In this document: positions 45,456 to 54,081 of the stretch, in pieces
How positions within the stretch are numbered: the stretch's first letter is position 1
Layout of the letters: each line of letters starts with the position of its first letter
Assembly (NCBI RefSeq): GCF_030733205.1
Contig: NZ_JASHJL010000004.1
Span: 62,001 to 126,000, forward strand
Source of the DNA: Mameliella sp. MMSF_3455
GTDB taxonomy: Bacteria > Pseudomonadota > Alphaproteobacteria > Rhodobacterales > Rhodobacteraceae
DNA length: 64,000 nt
Direction: 5' to 3'
The notes under the pieces: generated by a model
Told to the model about the DNA's origin: nothing
What the model saw: the letters and a program-made list of their open reading frames with translations, nothing else
Databases searched by the model: none
Position numbers and translations under genes: made by a program

Positions 45456-45743
45456 TCAGTAGGCTGCCTCGCGCAGGATACGGGCTTCGCCCATCATTGC
45501 GGTCAGCACCTCGACATGGCGGCTGACCGAATAGGCGGCGTCATCGGCATGGCGCCGCTCGTTCAGTTCGGCCTCGATCTCAACCAGCCGCATCAGCGCG
45601 GCGCCGGGGCGGGGCAGGGCGCCATATCCCAGCAGACGGTTGAGGTGCGGATTGCGCCGATAGTCCTGTGCGCCGATGCGGGCTGCGCGGATCAGCAGGC
45701 GCGGGCGGCGCAGGTCGTTCAGCAAACCAAGAATGTCTTTCAT
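45456..45743 (-). CDS. DUF6477-like small protein divergent from the GafA-like gene
   Basis: 95-residue helical protein (MKDILGLLNDLRRPRLLIRA; YRRNPHLNRLLGYGALPRPG; LVEIEAELNERRHADDAAYS; VSRHVEVLTAMMGEARILRE). It matches the small DUF6477-type proteins of Rhodobacterales; in R. capsulatus a small gene (rcc01866, as I recall) lies next to gafA. GGAGCGA precedes the ATG at 45743. It shares a 237-base intergenic region, with two CtrA-like boxes, with the divergent DUF6456 gene. Role unknown; probably linked to GTA or cell-cycle control. Confidence 0.75.
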   Translation of the reverse strand: MKDILGLLNDLRRPRLLIRAARIGAQDYRRNPHLNRLLGYGALPRPGAALMRLVEIEAELNERRHADDAAYSVSRHVEVLTAMMGEARILREAAY

Positions 45744-45852
45744 CGTCTCGCTCCATGCAGTTCGCGTCATGCGAATTCCGGCTGACTATGCACGGTCTGG
45801 GCGAGTGTTGCGTCGGGGGCGCACGGTCCGAACGCAGAGTTCAGAACTAGTT

Positions 45853-45867
45853 TAACTTTCTTATAAA
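45853..45867. promoter_or_regulatory. CtrA-like box 1 in the GafA-like promoter
   Basis: TTAA CTTTCTT ATAA, seven of eight matches to TTAA-N7-TTAA. It lies 114 bases upstream of the ATG of the DUF6456 gene and 110 from that of the DUF6477 gene, in an AT-rich spacer. Confidence 0.5.
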
Positions 45868-45890
45868 CAATCACTTTTGCGGTGTTTCAT

Positions 45891-45905
45891 TAACTGTCCA
45901 GTAAG
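45891..45905. promoter_or_regulatory. CtrA-like box 2 in the GafA-like promoter
   Basis: TTAA CTGTCCA GTAA, seven of eight matches to TTAA-N7-TTAA, 24 bases from box 1 and 76 bases before the DUF6456 start. Two boxes in one promoter make CtrA control more likely than either alone. Confidence 0.5.
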
Positions 45906-45980
45906 GAACACACGTTTAGGTTGCTCAAGTTGCCACTGGGGATAAGTCTGTGGAAATAACCCCTTTTTCAGTATGCGCCC

Positions 45981-47096
45981 ATGCGTGACGCGCGGATCGA
46001 CATCCCGGCGGATCAACTGCCGAACTGGGTGCCCGATGCGGCGCGCGTCTACCTCGCGCACACTGAACAGGGGTGCTCGATCCGGGAACTCGCGCGGCAA
46101 GCTGGGTGCCACGCGTCGACCGTCCTGCGCCAGGTGCGCAGGATCGAGACCCGCAGGGACGATCCTTTGGTTGATGCGGCTTTGTGCAACCTGGGGGCTG
46201 CCGGGGAAACGGTTCCGGCACAAGAGACCAGAAAGGACATGGACCCGATGAACGCTGCCATGACACCCACGCCGCCGGACGAGGCCACGCTGGCCCGCGA
46301 GGCACGGCGCGTGCTGCGCCGCTTGTGCGAAAGCGGCGCCGTGCTGGCCGTCGCGGTAGAGATGGACAAGGCCGTGGTCGTGCGCGACACCGGCGACGGC
46401 GGCAGCACGCGCACCGCCGTGGTGGATGTCGCCGTTGCCCAGGCAATGGCGCTCAACGACTGGATCGCCTGTGATGCGCCGGGGCGGATCTCGCGCTATC
46501 GCATCACTTCTGCGGGGCGCGCGGCGCTCAACCGCTTGGTGGCCGAGCAGGAAAGCCGCGTCCGCGGCTTTGCCGAGGCCCAGGCCGGGTTCGAGACCGG
46601 GCGCGATGCCGAGGCCGCACTGGACGAGGTCGAGCGTGACCCCCGCGCGCGCAAGGGGCGCTACATGCTGGCCGAGAGCCCGCTGACCGCCCTGGGACGC
46701 CGTCGCAGCAAGGATGGCGAGCCGTTCCTGTCGGAAGAGTTGATCGCTGCGGGCGAGCGTCTGCGCGAGGATTTCGAACTGGCCCAGATGGGGCCGCGCA
46801 CGGCCCAGAACTGGGACCAGTTCCTGACCGCCGGTGTTGTCACGGCCCCCAGCGGGCAGGAGGAGAGCGGATCAGCCGCCGCGCAGGCCCGCCTTCAGTC
46901 GGCGCTGCGCGACCTGGGCCCCGGCCTCGGGGACGTTGCGCTGCGTTGCTGCTGTTATCTCGAAGGCCTGGAAACCACCGAGAAACGGTTGGGGTGGTCG
47001 GCCCGGTCGGGCAAGATCGTGCTGCGTATCGCGCTGCAGCGTCTGCGCCGCCACTACGAGGAACGCAGCAAGGGGGGCGGTGACCTGATCCGCTGA
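45981..47096 (+). CDS. gafA: DUF6456 helix-turn-helix protein, probable GTA activator GafA homologue
   Basis: 371-residue DNA-binding protein. N-terminal helix-turn-helix (about 28-58: TEQGCSIRELARQAGCHAST, then VLRQVRRIETR) and a C-terminal domain of the DUF6456 type (about 225-360; LGPGLGDVALRCCCYLEGLE, then KRLGWSARSGKIVLRIALQR), which in this family resembles a sigma-factor-like, polymerase-contacting region. R. capsulatus GafA directly activates GTA genes and is itself controlled by CtrA; here two CtrA-like boxes sit upstream. The identity is inferred from the domain layout, the DUF6477 neighbour and the promoter. An alternative is a GTA-unrelated DUF6456 regulator. A strong terminator follows. 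Confidence 0.75.
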   Translation: MRDARIDIPADQLPNWVPDAARVYLAHTEQGCSIRELARQAGCHASTVLRQVRRIETRRDDPLVDAALCNLGAAGETVPAQETRKDMDPMNAAMTPTPPDEATLAREARRVLRRLCESGAVLAVAVEMDKAVVVRDTGDGGSTRTAVVDVAVAQAMALNDWIACDAPGRISRYRITSAGRAALNRLVAEQESRVRGFAEAQAGFETGRDAEAALDEVERDPRARKGRYMLAESPLTALGRRRSKDGEPFLSEELIAAGERLREDFELAQMGPRTAQNWDQFLTAGVVTAPSGQEESGSAAAQARLQSALRDLGPGLGDVALRCCCYLEGLETTEKRLGWSARSGKIVLRIALQRLRRHYEERSKGGGDLIR

Positions 47097-47140
47097 TCCA
47101 GTCCTGCCAACAAGGCAACCCTGACAGACACCTCTTGCAT

Positions 47141-47182
47141 GGCCCCGGGGGGGCATCACGCCGCCCCGGGGCCTAAGTTTTT
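47141..47182 (+). terminator. Rho-independent terminator of the GafA-like gene
   Basis: Perfect 10-bp stem GGCCCCGGGG (47141-47150) / CCCCGGGGCC (47164-47173) with a 13-base loop, then TAAG and TTTTT at 47178-47182. It isolates the regulator from lipA. Confidence 0.85.
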
Positions 47183-47319
47183 GAAACACCGGGGAAAGGT
47201 GCAAGGGGAAATCGTTAGCATCGGGGAAAGGCCACAGGGACTGCGGCCGGGTGCACTGGAAACGCCCCCTGCAATACGATACTAAGGAAAAGGTCCTTGT
47301 CAGGAGAGGGGAAATATCC

Positions 47320-48267
47320 GTGCGCGATCTCAAAATGCCCGCCGAACGCCACCCGGAAAAGGCGCATCGCCCGGACAACGCCCAGCCGAAGAAACCGGAT
47401 TGGATCCGGGTCAAGGCGCCCGGCGGAAAAGGCTATGCCGAGACCCGCCGCATCATGCGAGAGCACAACCTGGTCACCGTCTGCGAAGAGGCCGGCTGTC
47501 CCAACGCGGGCGAATGCTGGAACCAGGGCCATGCCACCATGATGATCATGGGCGAGATCTGCACTCGCGGCTGTACCTTCTGCAACGTCGCCACCGGGCG
47601 CCCGGACACTCTGGACGTGTTCGAACCCGGTCGCGTGGCCGATGCTGTGCAGAAGCTGGGGCTGAACCACGTCGTCATCACCTCTGTCGACCGCGACGAT
47701 CTGGAAGACGGGGGAGCAGAGCATTTCGCCCAGACCATCCGCGCCGTGCGCCACCGCGCGCCCGGCACAACCATCGAGATCCTGACGCCGGATTTCCTGA
47801 AATGTGGTCCCGAGGCGCTGGAAGTCGTCGTGGCCGCAAAGCCCGATGTCTTCAACCACAACCTCGAAACCGTCCCCGGCCTGTACCCGACCGTGCGGCC
47901 CGGCGCGCGCTATTTCCACAGCCTGCGCCTGTTGCAGCGGGTCAAGGAGATCGACCCGTCGATCTTTACCAAGTCCGGGATCATGGTCGGCCTCGGCGAG
48001 GACCGGCAGGCGGTCACGCAGATCATGGACGATATGCGCGCGGCGGACGTCGACTTCCTGACCATCGGGCAATACCTGCAGCCGACGCCGAAACACCACC
48101 GCGTCGACCGGTTCGTGACGCCCGAGGAATTCGCCTCTTACGAGAAAACCGCCTATGGCAAGGGGTTCCTCATGGTCTCGGCCACGCCCCTGACGCGGTC
48201 GTCCTACCACGCGGGGGATGATTTCGCGCGGCTGCGCGCGGCCCGCGAAGCAAAGCTGGCGAACTGA
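47320..48267 (+). CDS. lipA: Lipoyl synthase
   Basis: 315-residue radical SAM enzyme inserting two sulfurs into octanoyl groups on lipoyl domains. Auxiliary cluster motif C55-x4-C60-x5-C66 ([12 protein letters not shown]) and radical SAM motif C81-x3-C85-x2-C88 ([10 protein letters not shown]) are both present; [18 protein letters not shown] and [10 protein letters not shown] are typical. The start is GTG at 47320, because AGGAGAGGGG is eight bases upstream; the next ATG (47335) is too far from any ribosome site. Length matches the family (about 320). Monocistronic, transcribed from the 220-base spacer after the GafA-like gene. Confidence 0.96.
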   Translation: MRDLKMPAERHPEKAHRPDNAQPKKPDWIRVKAPGGKGYAETRRIMREHNLVTVCEEAGCPNAGECWNQGHATMMIMGEICTRGCTFCNVATGRPDTLDVFEPGRVADAVQKLGLNHVVITSVDRDDLEDGGAEHFAQTIRAVRHRAPGTTIEILTPDFLKCGPEALEVVVAAKPDVFNHNLETVPGLYPTVRPGARYFHSLRLLQRVKEIDPSIFTKSGIMVGLGEDRQAVTQIMDDMRAADVDFLTIGQYLQPTPKHHRVDRFVTPEEFASYEKTAYGKGFLMVSATPLTRSSYHAGDDFARLRAAREAKLAN

Positions 48268-48304
48268 GACGCGCGCTAGGTTGACGGGGATCTGAAAGGA
48301 AAAG

Positions 48305-48332
48305 CACCGGCCGAAACGTCCGGTCCGGTGCG
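48305..48332 (-). terminator. Terminator of the cytochrome c operon
   Basis: Stem GCACCGG / CCGGTGC extended by CCG / CGG with one bulge. On the minus strand it is followed by TTTTCCTTTC. A second, 11-bp perfect inverted repeat without a T tract (48375-48385 / 48391-48401) lies between it and the gene and may be a stabilising hairpin. Confidence 0.65.
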
Positions 48333-48420
48333 GGTTCGCGGCAATATCAGCGCGGCAATGTCAGCACCGGGGGCGGCTGAACCCGGCACGCGGGTTCAGC
48401 CGAGGCTCAGATTACCGGCA

Positions 48421-49299
48421 TCACTCACCCAAGGGCGGCAGGGCCTTGATGTAGGAGGCGACCGCCTCGCGGTCTTCCGCCGGAAGGGCGGCGAAATTCT
48501 CGACCACTTCGGCCATGTGGCCGCCCACCGCGTCGAAGGTCGGCGTGAAGCCCGATTCGAGGTAATAGGCCACGTCGGCGGCGGACCAGTCCAACTTGTC
48601 CGGTGTCAGCGCGGGAATCGTGCCGCTTCCCGAGGGATTCGGCGCGCCGCCCATCCACCGGGCCGTGTCCAGCGCACCCAGCGGGTTGCGCGGGGTGTGG
48701 CATTCGGCGCAATGCGCCAGCGTTTCCACCAGATAGCGGCCACGCTCGTTGTCGGCGGCCTCCATCACGTAGTCATCCGACATGAAGAGGAACTTCCAGC
48801 CGCCGACGGAGCGGCGGATGTTGAAGGGAAAGCCCACGTCATGCGGTTTGCTGGCCACGTCGCTGGGCTCCAGCGTCTGCATGTAGGCCCAGAGATCGCT
48901 CAGGTCCTGGTCCTGCATCTTGGTGTAGGCGGTATAGGGGAAGGCCGGGTAATAGTGCTGACCTTCCGGGGACACGCCGCGCGTCACCGCGTTGGCGAAA
49001 TCCTCGAAGCTCCAGCCGCCGATGCCCGCCTCCGGATGAGGCGAGATGTTGGGCGCGTAGAAAGTGCCGAAATCCGACACGAATTCCATTCCGCCGGTCA
49101 GCAGCAGCTTGTCCTCGGCCCCCTTGGCATGGTGGCACGAGGCACAGCCCGCCGCGGTAAACACAGTCTCGCCGCGCGCGGCATCGCCGGTCAGCCCGTC
49201 GAAACGGGCCGCGTCCACGCGGCTGGGGGCCGTCACCCAAAGACCGATCCCGGCGCCGACAATCGCCGCCAGGACCAGAAGTTTCAGAAAGCTGCGCAC
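48421..49299 (-). CDS. Diheme c-type cytochrome, membrane-anchored or secreted
   Basis: 292-residue periplasmic cytochrome. The N-terminal hydrophobic segment (5-22) is an uncleaved anchor or signal. Two heme sites: CASCH (52-56) and CAECH (about 197), each with a distal Met candidate in the following domain (TGGMEFVSDFG; GGAPNPSG). The two-domain layout matches the cytochrome c subunit of membrane dehydrogenases (gluconate or alcohol type), but no dehydrogenase gene is adjacent. It is six bases downstream of the cytochrome c' gene, so the two are co-expressed; its partner may be a nitric-oxide or thiol pathway enzyme. Confidence 0.88.
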   Translation of the reverse strand: MRSFLKLLVLAAIVGAGIGLWVTAPSRVDAARFDGLTGDAARGETVFTAAGCASCHHAKGAEDKLLLTGGMEFVSDFGTFYAPNISPHPEAGIGGWSFEDFANAVTRGVSPEGQHYYPAFPYTAYTKMQDQDLSDLWAYMQTLEPSDVASKPHDVGFPFNIRRSVGGWKFLFMSDDYVMEAADNERGRYLVETLAHCAECHTPRNPLGALDTARWMGGAPNPSGSGTIPALTPDKLDWSAADVAYYLESGFTPTFDAVGGHMAEVVENFAALPAEDREAVASYIKALPPLGE

Positions 49300-49305
49300 C
49301 GCGGC

Positions 49306-49758
49306 TTACTCGGGCACGCGGTAGCTGTCGTGGCAGGCCTTGCAGGCATTGCCGAGCGCGCCCATGTTCGGGCCCAGTGCGTCGCGGCCGGTGCCAGCGG
49401 CGGCTGCCATCGCGGTGGCTGCTTCGCCGAAGTCGGCCCACTTGGACGTGAAGTCATCCATGTTGCCCCAGATGTCGGCCTTGGCGCGGGTGCCTGCGAT
49501 CGACCCTTCGTCGGTGCCGTCCGGCCACATGGCGCCCTGCGACAGCGTCGAAACGGCCACCAGCGAATCGGCTGCGGCCTGCGCCGCCTCGGCGTCATAC
49601 TCGACCGTGCCACGCGCCATGCCACCCAGAACACCCAGGTTCAGCGCCATGATGTTGAACTGGCCCTGGCGCGCCTTGACCGGCTGCGGAAGGTCCTGTG
49701 CGAGGGCGGGGGTGCCTAGAACGGCCAGAAGCGCCAGTGCGGCAAATGGAGTTTTCAT
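49306..49758 (-). CDS. Cytochrome c' (class II c-type cytochrome)
   Basis: 150-residue periplasmic four-helix cytochrome. Residues 1-20 are a signal peptide (MKTPFAALALLAVLGTPALA). The heme motif CKACH is at 139-143, right at the C-terminus, as in class II cytochromes; FGEAATAMAAAAGTGRDALG precedes it. Cytochrome c' binds NO and is thought to guard against nitrosative stress. GGGAGA precedes the ATG. First gene of a two-gene operon with the diheme cytochrome; both rely on the ccmF-ccmH type maturation system in the window. Confidence 0.88.
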   Translation of the reverse strand: MKTPFAALALLAVLGTPALAQDLPQPVKARQGQFNIMALNLGVLGGMARGTVEYDAEAAQAAADSLVAVSTLSQGAMWPDGTDEGSIAGTRAKADIWGNMDDFTSKWADFGEAATAMAAAAGTGRDALGPNMGALGNACKACHDSYRVPE

Positions 49759-49957
49759 GGGTATCTCCCTGTGTTGAATACCTGCAGCATAATATCGCAG
49801 GCCAATGTGACAATCACATTCTTGCCTGCCGGGTACCATGTGCTCTCGCGCAGGTGTGATCTGCAAGCTTGCGCAGCGCCCTTGGCGTTTGACCGGCGGA
49901 CAACCGCCTGACTATCCTTGCAACAGATAACGTCTTTTTTAAACGGAGCCCTTTGCC

Positions 49958-50902
49958 ATGTCCCGATTCCTTGCCGCGCTGATCGCGCTCTGGCCGTTGG
50001 CCGTATCCGCCCAGGGCACTCTTGACCGAGAGATATCTCCGGCGCTGGCCGAGGCGCGCGAAGCCTGGCTGAACGGGCGCTACGAGGGGATCTGGGACAC
50101 CGTGCGCGCGGCGGCAGAGGCCGGCGATCCGGTGGCGCAGAACATCCTTGGCGCCAGCCTGACCGAAAAGGACGGCGGCAAGGGGCTGGCCTATGACCCC
50201 GCCGCCGGGCTGGACTGGTACCGGCGTGCCGCCGACCAGGGATTCGCCCGGGCGCATTTCAACATGGCGCTGTTCTGGCAGAACGACCACGATGGATTCG
50301 GCATCGATCATGACAAGACCCGCGCCCTGGCCGAAGAGGCCATCGCGCTGGACTATCCGCAGGGCTGGAACCTGCTGGGCGACATGTATTTCCACGGTCG
50401 CGGCGTCGAGGCGGACAAGGTCAGGGCGCTGGAAATGTACCGCAAGGGCGCGGATGCGGGCACGTTCAACGGGCTGCGCGAGGTCGGCTATGCCTATTAC
50501 CACGGCAATGGCGTGGCGCGGGACGTGGACCTCAGCCGCGTCTACCTGGAACGGGCCGTGGCCGCCGGCGACAAGAAATCGATTCCCGACCTCGCCTGGC
50601 TGTACGAGGGCAACGACGGCATCGCGCAGGATCTGCTGAAATCCTACCTTCTCTACAGCATGGGCGTCGAAAAGGGCGTGGCCAAGGCGGCCTTTGAACT
50701 GGGCCTGTTTGTCGCCTGGGAGGACTACGAGGGCTTCTGGCACGACCCGGTCAAGGGCTACGGCTATTGCCTGCTGGGCCTCGACTGGGGGCACAGCCTT
50801 GAAGAGGGCGATGCCACCGCCGATTGCGAGGAGATCGCCCAGGACTTTGACCAAGGCCAGCGCGCCGCGGCCCGCGCCTTTGCCGACAGCCACAAGCGCT
50901 GA
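49958..50902 (+). CDS. Sel1-repeat (TPR-like) periplasmic protein
   Basis: 314-residue exported protein: signal peptide at 1-18 (MSRFLAALIALWPLAVSA), then five to six Sel1 repeats (for example PVAQNILGASLTEKDGGKGL; GWNLLGDMYFHGRGVEADKV; GLREVGYAYYHGNGVARDVD; AFELGLFVAWEDYEGFWHDP). Sel1 repeats are protein-binding scaffolds. The partner is unknown. The gene is convergent with hpt, 24 bases between the stops. No recognised operon partner. Confidence 0.85.
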   Translation: MSRFLAALIALWPLAVSAQGTLDREISPALAEAREAWLNGRYEGIWDTVRAAAEAGDPVAQNILGASLTEKDGGKGLAYDPAAGLDWYRRAADQGFARAHFNMALFWQNDHDGFGIDHDKTRALAEEAIALDYPQGWNLLGDMYFHGRGVEADKVRALEMYRKGADAGTFNGLREVGYAYYHGNGVARDVDLSRVYLERAVAAGDKKSIPDLAWLYEGNDGIAQDLLKSYLLYSMGVEKGVAKAAFELGLFVAWEDYEGFWHDPVKGYGYCLLGLDWGHSLEEGDATADCEEIAQDFDQGQRAAARAFADSHKR

Positions 50903-50926
50903 GAACGGCGCGCCGCCCGTGCTCGA

Positions 50927-51466
50927 TCAGTCGGTGAAGCGCACCTTGCCGATATAGGGCAGGTTGCGATTGCGCTGAGCAAAGTCGATGCCGTAGCCCA
51001 CGACGAATTCGTCCGGGATCTCGAAGCCGGTCCAGTCCGCCTTGATCTCCACCTCGCGCCGCGTGGGCTTGTCCAATAGGGCAATCACCTTCAGTTTGCG
51101 CGGCTCGCGCCCGCGCAGCATGTGAAGGACGTGGCTCATGGTGAACCCGGTGTCGATGATGTCCTCGACCACCAGCACGTCGCGCCCCTCGATCCCCGAC
51201 CGCAGGTCCTTGAGGATGCGCACCTCGCGGCTCGATTCCATGCCGTCGCCGTAGGACGAGGCCTCGAGGAAATCCACCTCGACCGGCAGGTGCAATTCCC
51301 GCACCAGATCGGCGATGAACACGAAACTGCCGCGCAACAGGCCGACAACCACCAGCTTGTCGGTATCGGCGAACTCGCGGTCGATCTCCTGCGCCAGGGC
51401 CTCGATCCGTGCGGCGATGGACTTGGCCGATATCATCTCGTCTACGACATAAGGACGCTTTGTCAT
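50927..51466 (-). CDS. hpt: Hypoxanthine phosphoribosyltransferase
   Basis: 179-residue purine-salvage enzyme making IMP (and GMP) from base and PRPP. The PRPP motif is [39 protein letters not shown] and [11 protein letters not shown] are the other standard segments. The ATG at 51466 follows AAGGGAAA. It faces the COQ10-type gene divergently (70 bases between starts). Works with guaA in guanine nucleotide synthesis. Confidence 0.94.
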   Translation of the reverse strand: MTKRPYVVDEMISAKSIAARIEALAQEIDREFADTDKLVVVGLLRGSFVFIADLVRELHLPVEVDFLEASSYGDGMESSREVRILKDLRSGIEGRDVLVVEDIIDTGFTMSHVLHMLRGREPRKLKVIALLDKPTRREVEIKADWTGFEIPDEFVVGYGIDFAQRNRNLPYIGKVRFTD

Positions 51467-51536
51467 GGCTTTCCCTTGAAATTCCCGCCCGACAATACGA
51501 AATCCCGCCGCATTGTTCAGTCCCGAAAAGAGCGAC

Positions 51537-51980
51537 ATGCCGACCCACTCAGAAACCCGCAAGCTGCCCTATACCGCCCAGCAGATGTATGACCTGGTGG
51601 GGGACGTGGCCTCCTACCCGAAATTCCTGCCCTGGACGGCGGCGGCGCGCATCCGCTCGCGCCACGACGAAGGCGATCACGAGGTGATGCTTGCGGACCT
51701 GGTGATCTCGTTCAAGGTCTTCCGCGAAAAGTTCGGCAGCCGGGTCACGCTCTGGCCCGACGACATGCGCATCGACACGGAATACCTCGACGGGCCCTTT
51801 CACCACATGGTGTCCAAATGGGGGTTCAAGGATGTCGAGGGCGGCTGCGAGGTTTCCTTCTTCGTCGATTTCGAGTTCCGAAACCGCATCCTGCAGGGGG
51901 CGGCGGGCATGTTCTTCTACGACGCGATGCAGCGCATCGTGCGCGCCTTCGAACGCCGCGCCGCAGAACTGTACGGTTGA
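51537..51980 (+). CDS. COQ10/RatA-type START-domain protein
   Basis: 147-residue START/SRPBCC-fold protein of the coenzyme Q-binding COQ10 (RatA) family: [58 protein letters not shown] and [20 protein letters not shown]. In mitochondria COQ10 binds ubiquinone and helps respiration; the bacterial role is less clear, and the E. coli homologue was described as a ribosome-affecting toxin. A coenzyme Q chaperone function is favoured. The ATG at 51537 is in frame with a weaker start at 51513. Confidence 0.9.
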   Translation: MPTHSETRKLPYTAQQMYDLVGDVASYPKFLPWTAAARIRSRHDEGDHEVMLADLVISFKVFREKFGSRVTLWPDDMRIDTEYLDGPFHHMVSKWGFKDVEGGCEVSFFVDFEFRNRILQGAAGMFFYDAMQRIVRAFERRAAELYG

Positions 51981-52143
51981 CCCCGTCCCGGGGCATTGCA
52001 GAGACCTGACCCGGGTCGCCGCGCCCCTTGCGCAGGGTTAACCAGATTGCGCGTTTCCCCCTTTGGCGGCGGGCTTTGCCCGCAAATCGCCCGATTTCGG
52101 GCGTATCTCCGAACAGGCCGTTACCCCTGTTTCGGAGCCGCTG

Positions 52144-52662
52144 ATGCCAGCAATCTTCAACATTGCCGCGCTTAAACTGCCTTTGGTGCAGCTGATCGGC
52201 CTGCCGCAGGCGGCCAAGAACGCGGCCCAAAAAGTGCCGCCCGGACAGGCGCCACAGTCCGTCGCCCAGGGCGCGCCCTCTGGGGCCGCGCCGAATGGCG
52301 CCGGGGCGCCGATGGCCACCGGTGCCGTTCTGCCCCCCTCGGCGCAGCTGCCGGTTCCCGCACCGCCGCCTGTCGTCTCGACCAGCCAGACCGGCAGGCT
52401 TGCGGCGGCGGCGATCAACGGGCTGGACCGGTATCCAGAGGACCGCCAGGGCAGGGACCAGCAGGGCGACCGGCGCCGCCGCGACCCGTCATCGCAACAG
52501 GCGCCCGACCAGACCGCCGCGGAAGGCCCGTCCCCCACCGCCGCCCCGGCGCCGCCGGAGGGCTTGCCCGGCGGTCCGGCCCCTGCGCCCGCTGCCCGGC
52601 ACAGGGCCGCCCCGGCCTATGCCGCCGCCCGCAGCGTGACCGGGGCCGACCCGGCAGAGTGA
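52144..52662 (+). CDS. Hypothetical Pro/Ala-rich low-complexity protein
   Basis: 172-residue open frame (MPAIFNIAALKLPLVQLIGL, then Pro-, Ala- and Gln-rich sequence with a basic stretch DRQGRDQQGDRRRRD). The N-terminal 20 residues are hydrophobic and regular enough to be a real peptide, and no better frame covers the region. Codon use is GC-rich like its neighbours. It lacks recognisable domains, and the ribosome site is weak, so it may be a chance frame. Confidence 0.42.
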   Translation: MPAIFNIAALKLPLVQLIGLPQAAKNAAQKVPPGQAPQSVAQGAPSGAAPNGAGAPMATGAVLPPSAQLPVPAPPPVVSTSQTGRLAAAAINGLDRYPEDRQGRDQQGDRRRRDPSSQQAPDQTAAEGPSPTAAPAPPEGLPGGPAPAPAARHRAAPAYAAARSVTGADPAE

Positions 52663-52720
52663 CTTTACCTCGCCCGGCATCCGGCTAGTCTGCGCCGCGG
52701 ACCACAGCCGGAGGCGCCTC

Positions 52721-53992
52721 ATGACATCCCCGTTTACCCCGATCATCGAGGCCGCCCGCGCCGCCGACACCGAGACCGCGCGCGCCATCATGGCGCTCTC
52801 GGCGCTCGACTGGGCCGCCTGCGGCATCGCGGGGCAGGGGGAACCGGTGGCGCAACTGACCCGCGCCCTGGCCGAGGACGAGGGCGGCGCGCCGCAGGCC
52901 ACGCTAATCGGCGGTGGGCGGGCCCCGATGCGAACCGCCGCGCTGGTCAATGGCGCCGCCTCGCACGCGCTGGATTATGACGACACGCATTTCGCCCATA
53001 TCGGCCACCCTTCCGTGGCCGTCCTGCCCGCGGCGCTTGCGGTGGCCGAGAGGTTGGACAAGCCCCTGTCGGACATTTTGGCCGCCGCGCGCCTGGGGGC
53101 AGAGGCCTCTGTCCGCTTCGGCCTGCGTTTTGGCCGGTCGCACTACCAGGCGGGTTATCACCAGACCGCGACCGCCGGGGCCTTTGGCGCCTGTCTTGCC
53201 GCCGCCGAGCTGATGGACCTGACCGGGGACCAGGTCCTGCATGCGCTCGGCCTCACCGCCACCCGCGCCTCCGGGCTAAAGTCGCAATTCGGCACGATGG
53301 GCAAACCCTTCAATGCCGGGATTGCCGCCGCCAACGGGGTCGAGTCGGCCTTCCTCGCCGCGCGTGGCTTCATCTCCAACCCCGACGCGCTCGACTGTAC
53401 CAACGGTTTTGTCCAGACCCATGTCTGCGACGGCACTGCCGAGCAGCCCGCCGGCGCCCTGCTGGAAACGCTCAGCCACAAGTTCCACGCCTGCTGCCAC
53501 GGGCTGCACGCCACGCTCGAGGCGCTGGCAACGCTGCCCGACCTGGACGCCGACCGGATCACCGAGATCACGGTCTTCACCCATCCGCGCTGGCTGACCG
53601 TCTGCCATCAGCTGGCGCCGACCACGGGCCTCGGCGCCAAGTTCAGCTATCGCACCGCCGTCGCGCTTGCCCTGCTGGGCCATGACACTGCCGCCCTCGA
53701 CACCTACAGCGATGCGCTTTGTGCCGATCCGGCGGTGATCGCCCTGCGCGAGCGGGTCAAGGTGGTGGGCAAGGACGACCTGAAAGAGACCGAGGCGCTG
53801 GTCACGATCGACGGGCCCGGGAATGGCCGCAGCGCCAGTTTCGACCTCGAAAGCCCGATGACGCTGGAAACACGCCGGGACCGGCTGCACGCCAAGGCCG
53901 CGGCCCTTGTCGGAGAGACCCGCGCACGCGCCCTGTGGCAGGCCGTAGACCGTGGCGACCGCGCGGGATTCTGCGCCCAACTGGCCGCCTGA
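52721..53992 (+). CDS. MmgE/PrpD family protein
   Basis: 423-residue member of the MmgE/PrpD (2-methylcitrate dehydratase-like) family. Typical parts: HALDYDDTHFAHIGHPSVAV near residue 85, the conserved GLRFGRSHYQAGYHQTATAG, LGLTATRASGLKSQFGTMGK and KFHACCHGLHATLEALATLP. The family includes 2-methylcitrate dehydratase, immune-responsive gene 1 (cis-aconitate decarboxylase) and many unassigned members. No other propionate genes lie nearby, so the substrate is open. GGAGGC lies before the ATG. Confidence 0.9.
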   Translation: MTSPFTPIIEAARAADTETARAIMALSALDWAACGIAGQGEPVAQLTRALAEDEGGAPQATLIGGGRAPMRTAALVNGAASHALDYDDTHFAHIGHPSVAVLPAALAVAERLDKPLSDILAAARLGAEASVRFGLRFGRSHYQAGYHQTATAGAFGACLAAAELMDLTGDQVLHALGLTATRASGLKSQFGTMGKPFNAGIAAANGVESAFLAARGFISNPDALDCTNGFVQTHVCDGTAEQPAGALLETLSHKFHACCHGLHATLEALATLPDLDADRITEITVFTHPRWLTVCHQLAPTTGLGAKFSYRTAVALALLGHDTAALDTYSDALCADPAVIALRERVKVVGKDDLKETEALVTIDGPGNGRSASFDLESPMTLETRRDRLHAKAAALVGETRARALWQAVDRGDRAGFCAQLAA

Positions 53993-54036
53993 GCGACCCG
54001 GTCCCGGGCCAGCTCCGGCCCCTTGTCGCAAACGAA

Positions 54037-54059
54037 AACGGGCCCCGCCGGGGCCCGTT
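54037..54059 (-). terminator. Rho-independent terminator of amtB
   Basis: Perfect 10-bp stem AACGGGCCCC / GGGGCCCGTT with a 3-base loop, followed on the minus strand by TTTCGTTTG. It lies 22 bases past the amtB stop and also faces the MmgE/PrpD gene. Confidence 0.85.
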
Positions 54060-54081
54060 CGTCGTTACTTGTCAGCCGTCC

